Shown piece by piece: positions 57,121-64,000 of a DNA stretch of 64,000 bases (the first letter of the stretch is position 1; every line of letters starts with the position of its first letter). Below the pieces are notes generated by a model. It was given only the letters and a program-made list of their open reading frames with translations, did not search any database and was not told the origin of the DNA. The position numbers and the translations under genes were made by a program. Origin of the DNA: Hsuehochloa calcarea (lineage: Eukaryota > Streptophyta > Magnoliopsida > Poales > Poaceae); assembly GCA_036346395.1 (NCBI GenBank), contig CM070598.1, positions 5,377,517 through 5,441,516 of the forward strand. The letters are read 5' to 3'.

Positions 57121-58400
57121 TTCCTTCCTGGGGTTCGACTCACAAGTATCATAGCCGGATCGCTCCCTACATTCAAGCCATCAAGGACTTGAAGGAGGAG
57201 GGGCTCACCGATTGGCACGTGGTGAAGGATTTCATCACGCACCGCATTAGCCCTCTGAAGAAACAAGCACATCCCATGTGGAAGTACTTGGGGTCGCAAG
57301 ATCCACCCAGAGATTACGAGTAGGGTAAGTAAACCATTAATTTAGCTCTTTTTCTTTTGATTTTGAACTTGGTTATTGAAAGTTTATTTGCTCCTGCAGA
57401 TCTCACACAAGCGGAAATTGACGCTCGGGTAAAGATCGATTGTCAAAAGAAGAAGAATATGTTAAACTTTTTTCTGAATCATTTGACCCGACTTCCGTTG
57501 TGTGGTCTTCTACTTTCAGGTCTTGTACCCGAGTTCAACATCCCAAGGATATTCCTGACAGGGGAATGTTTTCGATGACGAGCGTATCGAAAAGGTGTGG
57601 TGGAATCGGGTTCAAGAGCTTGATGAACTGAAGAACCCTATCTGCGTACTCTCTATGTTTGCTCGAATGAGCATCAACGTAAGTGCTTGTTTCACAACAT
57701 TTATATATAGTGGTTTTCTCACCTCTCACTGTCTTTCTTTATGCAGAGAGCTCTAAAGCAAATTGTCACTATTACAGAGTACAATAGACAACTTGTACAG
57801 TTGCGACAAGAGAAGGCGGAACTCTGCGAGTAGGCAGAAAGATGGTAAGTCACTATTACTTGTAGTCGTTTATGTTTCGATCACTTGCACAGTGCTTATG
57901 GAGATTGTCGTAGGAGAACTTACGACTATGTGCTGGTCGTAGAAGAACTTATGACCAGGGAAATATCATAGAAAAACTTACGACTAGATACTGGTCGTAG
58001 GAGAACTTACGACTAGATACTGGTCGTAGGAGAACTTACAACCAGAGGATTATCGTAGAAAAACTTACGACTATATGCTGGTCGTAGGAGAACTTACGAT
58101 CAGGGAAATGTCGTAGAAAAACTTACGACCGGATATAGTCGTAGGAGAACTTACGACTAGAGGATTGTCGTAATAAAACTTATGACTAGGTACCGGTTGT
58201 AGATAATCTTACGACTGCTTGTACTATGCTCATATCTACTCTTTTCCTCTGTAGGTTCAAGAGCGACGAAAAGTCCTTGGCCGATTCGCTCGACTACGAG
58301 AAGGTCAAGACGAAAAAGCTAAGGGAAGAAAAAGACGCTCTTCTGAAGAAGCTTCAGGAGGCAAACTCTGCAACTCAAAAGTTGCAGGGACAAATAAACG
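57121..58400 (+). pseudogene. Antisense extra ORF of the Gypsy element: four-exon transposon-associated gene
   Basis: Opposite in strand to pol, with GT-AG introns: exons about 57121-57324, 57400-57678, 57747-57844 and 58255-58400, all four donors GTAAGT. Exon 1 has YHSRIAPYIQAIKDLKEEGL, then WHVVKDFITHRISPLKKQAH and MWKYLGSQDPPR. Exon 2 has ERIEKVWWNRVQEL and VLSMFARMSI. Exons 3 and 4 are Lys/Glu/Leu-rich and coiled-coil-like (EKVKTKKLREEKDALLKKLQ). This resembles the plant putative gypsy-type transposon protein family (Transposase_28-like; from memory). Antisense ORFs between integrase and the 3' LTR are known in Tat-lineage Gypsy elements. Stops (TAG before the exon-1 donor; TAG in exon 3) and a frameshift in exon 2 mark it as decayed. 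Intron 3 holds a hairpin array. Confidence 0.7.
57905..58217 (+). repeat. Array of GTCGTA...TACGAC hairpins in the antisense-ORF intron
   Basis: About eleven units of 25-32 bp, each a stem such as GTCGTA/TACGAC around an eight-base spacer GGAGAACT or GAAAAACT. The outer stem bases vary (TGGTCGTA with TACGATCA or TATGACCA; TAGTCGTA with TACGACTA), many combinations remaining paired or G-T paired. The motif recurs in the LTR at 62532-62673. Confidence 0.88.
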
Positions 58401-58413
58401 GTAAGTGCCGAAC

Positions 58414-58830
58414 TTAAGATCGCTTATAAACGCATCTCATTATGAACCGTTTTGCTGCTTCTATTGTTATCCTAGTCACAGGTTTGGCTTCGATCCATTC
58501 TGTGAACGTGTCGATAGCCACTAAAATGAACTCGAAACCTCCTGGAGCCTTTAGGAACGGTCCTAGGATATCGAGAGCCCAGATCGCAAAAGACCAAGAT
58601 AAAGAAATTATTTGCAATGCCTAAGCCGATTGGTGTATCTGTCTTCTATGAAACTGACATTGTACACACTTCTTAACCAACTCTTTGGCATCATAGAGGG
58701 TTGTTGGCCAGTAAAAGCCTTGTCGGAAGGCCTTTTCGACCAGGGTTCTGTATGAAGCATGAGTTCCACAGATGCCCACGTGTATATCGTGAAGGAGGTT
58801 CAGTCCTTCCCTCTGCGGTATGCATCGCAT
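58414..58830 (-). pseudogene. Gypsy integrase, truncated
   Basis: 58830-58621 (minus) has the H2C2 zinc finger region (HVGICGTHASYRTLVEKAFR, then GFYWPTTLYDA and CVQCQFHRRQ). 58617-58414 has the start of the catalytic core (WALDILGPFLKAPGGFEFIL, then VAIDTFTEWIEAKPV) with the first catalytic Asp in ALDILGP and the second in AIDTFTEW context. The core ends at EAAKRFIM; the remaining acidic residues and the C-terminal domain are missing, replaced by the antisense-ORF region. The residues WALDILGPF...GG and TEWIEAKPV are typical of the Tat lineage. Confidence 0.85.
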
Positions 58831-58966
58831 GAGTACCCCTTTAGTGCCTCTTTGTAGAGGACTCCTTCGACCAAAGTATACATTTTGGCCTTCGGGATTA
58901 ACGATCTACCTCGAGATCGTCATTGGGTAATGTACCATTCTGAAGATACTCGCAGATGGGATTCAT

Positions 58967-59951
58967 CTAGGTATACTCGTATTCTACAGAGGATGTCTCA
59001 ACAAGAGTTGTCTTTGGTGTTTTTACCATATACAATTTTTGGAGTTGCTCCAAGAAAACTCCTTTTGGTACTTGCGATTGAGAAGAAGCCATACAAGCAA
59101 GCTGGTCTGTGAGAAAATTATCCTTTCGAGGGATAAATTGTACATCAAAACCAAAAAAATGATTTTCTAGCTTTTGGACCTCCGATAAGTACCGAGATAT
59201 GGTCGGATTAGAGCACTGGTACTCTTTTCGACCTGATTCACGATTAGTTGAGAGTCCCCTCTCACGAGTAGTCATCGAATCACGAGTGCTTTCGCAGCTC
59301 GTATGTTAGCCAGCAAACCCTCGTACTCTACGCATTGTTAGTGGCATGAAAGTTTAATTGAATGGTACACTTTAAGGTCTCTCCGGTAGGAGATTCTATG
59401 ACCACCCCAGCCCCCGAGCCAATTAAAGTAAATGACTCGTCAAAGTACATCGTCCACTGGTCGTGGGTATCGTAGTGGGGATCCTAAACAGGTTCAGGAT
59501 TTGTCCATTCGGCGACAAAGTTGCTAAAATCTCGGATTTAATGGCCGTTCGGGACACGAAATGGAGGTCGACCTCCCCAAGTTCTACTGATAATTTTGTC
59601 ATGCGTTCCGCTACTTCCCTGTTCTGGAGGACCACTCCTAATGGGAATTTAGACGACATAATTATCTTGTGCACCTGAAAATAATACCGAGTTTCTTGAA
59701 TACATGAGGAGGGCATAAAGAAGTTTTTGGACCTAAGGGTAGTGCTGCTTAGGCCTGTGTAAAACTTCACTTACGTAGTAAATTGGTCGTTGAATATTTT
59801 CACACTCTACGACCAGTATTGCGCTCACTACTTGTGGCATGGCAGCTAGATAAATTAAGAGCGTCTCTTCTGGCTTCGAAGAAACCAAAACAGGAGCACT
59901 CGTAAGATACCTCTTGACATCCCCAAAGGCAGATTTGCCTCTTCTGACCAC
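58967..59951 (-). pseudogene. Gypsy RNase H region
   Basis: 59951-59733 (minus) has KSAFGDVKRYLTSAPVL, LLIYLAAMPQVVSAILV and RPIYYVSEVLHRPKQHYP, the tether and first RNase H part. 59770-59423 holds the linker and second RNase H (EVDLHFVSRTAIKSEILA). 59275-58967 has FDVQFIPRKDNFLTDQLACMAS (read FDVQFIPRKDN, then DQLACMAS). Multiple frameshifts and stops. Confidence 0.82.
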
Positions 59952-60099
59952 TCGAAACTCTCATGCTTCCTTAGAAGTTTGAAGAAATATAATCATTTTC
60001 TCCCAAGTCATGCGATGAAACGACTTAAAGCCGCCATGGATCTTGTGAGTTTCTTGACTTCTTTCTTTGTGGTCGGAGGGTGCATTTGCATGATGACCT

Positions 60100-60808
60100 T
60101 TATCCTTTCAGATTTGTTTCAATTCCTCGTACAGAGACAAGGAATCCAAGCAACTTTCCTGAAGAGACTCCGAATACACACTTCTCAGGATTGAGTTTTA
60201 GACGGTGTTTTCTAAGGTTGTCGAATGTTTCTTGCAAGTAGAAAACATGATTAAACCGCTCGATGCTTTTTCCGACTAGATCGTCAACATAGACTTCCAA
60301 ATTTTGGCCTAGTTGAGGTGAAAAAGTAAATTGCATCAAGCGTTGAAAAGAAGCACCAATATTTTTTAGACCAAATGACATTTTGACATAGCAAAATATT
60401 CCAAATGGAGCAATAAATGCGGTCTTTTCTTCATCTTCTAGATGCATATTAATCTGATGGGAGCCAGAATATGCATCTAGAAAACTTAATGTTTCACAAC
60501 CGAGTAGAATCAACCAACTGATCGATACGATGTAGAGAAAAATCATCTTTTGGACAAGCTTTATTGAGATCAGTGAAGTCTATACACATCTGCCACTTGC
60601 TGCTAGACTTCCTAACCATTACAGGGTTGGCCAACCACTCTGGGTGGTAGACTTCTCTTATAAAGCCTGCTTTAAGTAGCTTGTCCAATTTTGATTTGAT
60701 AACATCTCGTCGATCAGGGAAAAATCTCTGTAATTTTTGTTTTACGGGTACTTTGTCAGGCCGTAAAGCTAGCCTGTGCTCAATCACTTCCCTAGGGACT
60801 CCGGGCAT
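60100..60808 (-). pseudogene. Gypsy reverse transcriptase
   Basis: 60808-60494 (minus): EHRLALRPDKVPVKQKLQRF, then KLLKAGFIREVYHPEWLANP, then WQMCIDFTDLNKACPKDDF. 60546-60100: SFLDAYSGSHQINMHLEDEE, KTAFIAPFGIFCYVKMSFGL, FQRLMQFTF and the catalytic EVYVDDLV box. HRLALRP and DLNKACPKD are Gypsy RT signatures. The frames overlap around 60520, a single break in an otherwise well preserved domain. Confidence 0.88.
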
Positions 60809-60871
60809 ATCGGATGCTTACCACACGATGACATTTGCGTTTGCTCGGAGGAAAGTGATGAGGGTGTATTC

Positions 60872-61400
60872 CTATTTGGGGTCGGAAGTATCCTCTATGC
60901 GAACAATCTTCGAGGGCTCCTCTGGATCTAGAGGAACCTCTTTGACCTGATCGTTTAGCTTCGGTGCAGCTTTCGACTTCGACTGCTTGGTCGAAGACTG
61001 CTCATTGTTTTCTCCCTGAGTTGTTGTCTGGCCAACCATCTCGAGGGATCGACGGTCACACGTATGCGCCATCTTCTTATAACAGTGAATTGTGATTACT
61101 ACTTTGGGACCTAGCATCTTAAGACATTGATACCCATAATGAGTAGCCATTAAGAATTTTGCCAAAGTTGGTCGTCCGAGTATGGTGTTATATGTAGTAT
61201 CGAAATCGACCACATCAAAAGAGATCTTCTTTGTCCTGAAATTACTTGGTGAACCAAATGTTAAAGGAATGAGAAACTTGGCAAATAGGTTTGGCCAAAG
61301 ACCCCGGTACAATACCATGAAAAGAGTATCGTATCGGTCTTACCTTAGTCCTAGGTACTTGCATCTCGTCTAGGGTTCTCGTAAACAAGATGTTTAACGA
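60872..61400 (-). pseudogene. Gypsy aspartic protease region, C-terminal part
   Basis: 61318-60872 (minus) has FDVVDFDTTYNTILGRPTLA and MATHYGYQCLKM, the conserved second half of Tat-type proteases (YNAILGRP and phrases like LK..FPT), then a Lys/Glu/Ser-rich linker leading to RT. In 61400-61319 the frame is broken where the first protease half would lie. Confidence 0.8.
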
Positions 61401-61737
61401 GCTTCCACCATCAACTAACACTCAATTTACTCGACAGTTGTTTATGGTAGGCTCGGCCACGATCGAAAAACGACCTAATCGAGTGGAAGAGATCGAACAG
61501 TCACTCTTCTCGAATGAGATAGTGACTTTCAACCACTTCGGTAACTTATTGACAAGAGAAGGATCAACGAGTTTACCTCGCGTTCGACAGCCTTAAATTG
61601 TCATTTTGTCTCGTATGCCGATAACCCCCATAGATATGCTCGATGGTATGCTCAGGATTTTGGAATGACTTCTCCTCGTTGTCGTCCAACTGCGTACGAC
61701 CACTCGCTTGCCCTACCTCTTCGAGGGTAGGAAGTGG

Positions 61738-62017
61738 TCATTTGCTATTGTAGTAGACTTCGAGTTTTCGTTGGAAACCCCGACAGTTGCGAAGGTCATA
61801 TTCTTCATTTTTATGAAAAGGGCACAATCTAGGCTTATCGTTCTTCCGTTCGGGGCGCTTACCTTTGCCTCGATTGGGATAATGCTTGGAACTTCGTGGT
61901 TCCTTGTCGCTTACGGCCAAGACCCCCTTGGAACCATTGGCTTGAGGTTTTTGGCCCTTCACCTTGTTCTTGGATTTCTTGGCCTTTTTGTCCTTCTTGC
62001 TACTTCCACCTTGTCGG
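61738..62017 (-). pseudogene. Gypsy gag, C-terminal part
   Basis: On the minus strand, a Lys-rich stretch (GGSSKKDKKAKKSKNK) is followed by CPFHKNEEYDLRNC, the CxxHx...C zinc-finger variant of Tat-type Gag proteins. Upstream the frame runs into LTR sequence at 62018, so the gag is interrupted there. Confidence 0.8.
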
Positions 62018-62793
62018 TGTATTAGAACCGATCTTACGTAAAGATTATTTGATTCGGGGGGTCTCCTAAAGATGAAATCACGCAGAGTGGTTGACACGGG
62101 ATGTTTAGACAGGTTCAGGCCTTCTCCAGAGAGAATAATAACCCTAATCCTGTGTGTGTATGGTATTCTTGATGATCAAGTAAGAAGCTAAGACTATTAC
62201 AGAGAATAGTACTTGTGTTTCTCCTTGACTCGCTCTATCTTTTTCTTGTCCCCCCCTCCATCCCTCTGATTGATGCCCTTATATAGTCGTGAAGGAGTAG
62301 CCGTTTTGTCCTGCGGAAGATGCGCCTAATTAATCCAGTAACGGGCGTATGATGGCAGTAATTACCGGCGCATTGGCTTCTTCACGCCGTCTGGCAATTA
62401 TCTTCCAGAGGTAATGGGGTATTTACGCACCATTACTACGCGGAATAATAGTACGTGCAGACCGTTCGGATTCCTTAATCAATTGGACCCACTTGCCTGT
62501 AGGTTTGATTATAAGGTGGTCGTGGTTTACTTGGTCGTAGAAGGACTTACGACTATGTAGTGGTCGTAGAAGGACTTACGATCATGTAGTGGTCGTAGAA
62601 AGACTTACGACCATGACATAGTCGTAGTAAGACTTACGACTATGGGGGTGATTGTAGAAGATCTTACAATCACTTGGTAGGCCTCTCCCTTATAAATATA
62701 AGGGGTACTTCTGGGGACTATGTGACATCATATTCACCTATAATAAGAATTATAGATAAAAGATAAAATGAGGATTATTAGATCCTCGTCACA
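62018..62793 (-). mobile_element. LTR (776 bp) lying between two pieces of the Gypsy gag
   Basis: Plus strand TGTATTAGAACC...ATCCTCGTCACA, i.e. on the minus strand TGTGACGAGG...TTCTAATACA. Gag coding is visible on both sides (61738-62017 and 62800-63005) and no primer site or interior follows, so this is a solo LTR rather than the element's own 5' LTR. It has a TATA-like CTTATATAG near 62279, a hairpin array (62532-62673) and CTTATAAATATAAGGG near 62690. No clean target duplication; flanking ACAAGG and ACAGG are similar. Confidence 0.65.
62532..62673. repeat. Five covarying hairpins in the LTR
   Basis: Stems with an eight-base spacer: GTCGTA/TACGAC (62534-62553), TGGTCGTA/TACGATCA (62561-62584, one G-T), TGGTCGTA/TACGACCA (62590-62613), CATAGTCGTA/TACGACTATG (62617-62644) and GTGATTGTA/TACAATCAC (62648-62673). 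The last two keep perfect pairing despite different stem bases. Confidence 0.9.
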
Positions 62794-62799
62794 CCTGTT

Positions 62800-63005
62800 T
62801 CTTAAGGATTCTTGGCGTCTCGATCGATGGTTTTGTTCCACTCGACTGCTTCTGCAACAGTCGTATATCGATCGGCCATCTCGAAGAGTTCAGCGACAGT
62901 AGCCGGAAGATTTAAAGCGATGTCTTATGTAATTCTTCTGCTGCATCGATTAACCTTATTTGAACAAGAACATCCTTCACCACACATTGTCACATGCTGA
63001 AATTT
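62800..63005 (-). pseudogene. Gypsy gag, upstream fragment
   Basis: On the minus strand one frame reads NLPATVAELFEMADRYTTVA, then EAVEWNKTIDRDAKNP, a helix typical of plant Gypsy Gag just before the Lys-rich linker. It ends with TAA, six bases from the inserted LTR. Sequence above about 63005 is no longer recognisable. Confidence 0.65.
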
Positions 63006-63109
63006 TCTCCGTCGTCGAATTTCTCTACTTGATTCCACATCGTCGACATCGATCTTGATTTTGTGTTTCCTGACGCTTTGCTAACCTTCTTACAAATCAT
63101 ATTATACCA

Positions 63110-63700
63110 CTTGTTATACTCTAATACCCCTCCTTATGCGTAACAGCTCCCGGATCGGATCAGAGTTTGTGAGATACGGCACGAGCGTGCACAGTATCAT
63201 AAACGAAGTACATTAATCTCATAGAGAGAACCGAAACAAACGACGATGAAGCAACCACAACAAGAGAGATTTGGCGAAGCCGGCAACAAATTCTTTAAAC
63301 ACGACCTCAAAAGAGCACAAGAGATTGTCACTCTCTCACAAACCTTTTGAACCTTTTAGGACCACAAATCCTTGCTCTTCGCAACCCTTTTGAGCCTTTT
63401 AGGACCCCAGATCCTTGCTCTATACAAGAATCTAGTGTTAAATAATAACTTAGCATATAATCATCTTATGCGCTCTCTACTTTGGATAAATACCTCTTGT
63501 TTGGCTTGCTTCTTTGGTTCCTATGGTCACCTCATGGGTTTATGTAGTCATCCTAGTTCTTCTCCAAAGTAAAGTAGGAATACTACTCTAAAGATAAGCA
63601 AGCCATAATCTTATTAAGATTCATCTAGCTTTTCTTACACAACACATCTCTAAGTCCTAATAAATTAGGATATGAGTCACCGTACTCAACAAATGAACAT
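63110..63700. mobile_element. LTR-like repeat, copy 2 (shared with 50560-51045)
   Basis: Collinear with 50560-51045 (see that entry), including an internal doubling: TTTTGAACCTTTTAGGACC (about 63346) and TTTTGAGCCTTTTAGGACC (about 63388). No coding. Confidence 0.6.
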
Positions 63701-64000
63701 CAACATGATTGTTGGTTGTTTACAGTACGATCATTCTTCAGAACATAGACCCTCTCAGGCTCTCAGCCCCTCACGATCGAACAACAAAAGGTGTAACGGG
63801 CTGATCCATGCTTGCACATGACGCAGACGCACCGTACATGCAGAGCTAAGATATATAGGAGCACAAGATGGGTGGGTGCGGGGTAATCTATTCTCACCTG
63901 GGGAGGAGTGGGCTATGCCATCGTCGCCGAGGTTGGTCGGCGAGTATACCATCGTTGTGAAGGCGATAGGGTGAGGTTGGCCGAGAGGAACATTCTCTCG
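63701..64000. other. Unassigned end of window
   Basis: Mixed composition with TCGCCGAGG-like GC-richer bases from 63900. A minus frame of 65 residues (63952-63755) has no recognisable motif; a first exon of a gene beyond the window is possible but unsupported. Confidence 0.35.

Noticed and set aside
63755..63952. A possible first exon on the minus strand at the window edge, with a GTGAGAAT donor-like site near 63896.
   Set aside because: The peptide has no family resemblance and the evidence ends at the window edge.

Overview
The window is plant nuclear DNA, almost certainly from a grass (Poaceae). It is dominated by nested LTR retrotransposons, hAT and Mutator-like DNA transposons, long GC-rich blocks with no convincing reading frame, and AT-rich filler. 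Only two host loci are supported. One is a MIR167 microRNA gene (TATA about 46127, mature miR167 at 46544-46564). The other is the 3' end of a DUF3700 gene (TSJT1/Wali7/aluminium-induced-protein family) on the minus strand (52687-53032). The miR167 passenger strand looks grass-like, but I cannot name the species.

Layout. 1-3.7 kb: the broken C-terminus of a hAT transposase, GC-rich DNA, and a short minus-strand Copia-type LTR (2182-2452). 3.7-16.2 kb: a plus-strand hAT element (hAT#1) split by a complete LTR element at 4117-14420. That element has 2.6-kb LTRs, a perfect 5-bp target duplication (GCGGG), a tRNA-iMet type primer-binding site, a polypurine tract, and gag but no pol. It is a Sirevirus-like gag-only (TR-GAG type) non-autonomous element. 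Its LTRs are packed with small hairpins that share an apical loop, and its polypurine tract sits inside a 22-bp stem. 18.0-21.7 kb: a second hAT (hAT#2) in inverted orientation, with terminal repeats and an 8-bp target duplication. 24.3-28.6 kb: a Mutator-like element with about 100-bp terminal inverted repeats and a 9-bp duplication; it carries a captured transmembrane coding fragment and is interrupted by a 3.0-kb solo LTR (24607-27604, duplication GCATA).

28.8-36.1 kb: a decayed minus-strand Copia element (3' LTR, polypurine tract, RNase H, RT, integrase, protease, end of gag), invaded by a solo Gypsy LTR (30376-31107). 36.1-38.3 kb: another LTR-like block. 38.3-41.2 kb: a third hAT copy (hAT#3) containing a fragment of the TR-GAG LTR that lacks both LTR ends. 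41.2-45.8 kb: three tandem copies of a 1.2-1.7-kb unit with an internal 38-bp minisatellite. 46-51 kb: the MIR167 locus and flanks. 52.6-55.4 kb: the DUF3700 exons and an upstream interval holding an LTR. 56.5-63.0 kb: a decayed minus-strand Ty3/Gypsy element of Tat type with an antisense, intron-containing extra ORF (57.1-58.4 kb) and a second LTR inside gag. 63.1-63.7 kb: a repeat shared with 50.6-51.0 kb.

Best leads: (1) the TR-GAG LTR hairpins, whose loops are conserved while their stems change as matched pairs between copies; (2) the stem enclosing the polypurine tract, repeated in degenerate form inside the LTR; (3) a separate covarying hairpin family shared by the Gypsy antisense-ORF intron and a nearby LTR; (4) a partial duplication of the miR167 passenger arm. 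All protein calls rest on reading motifs by eye; no database search was run.
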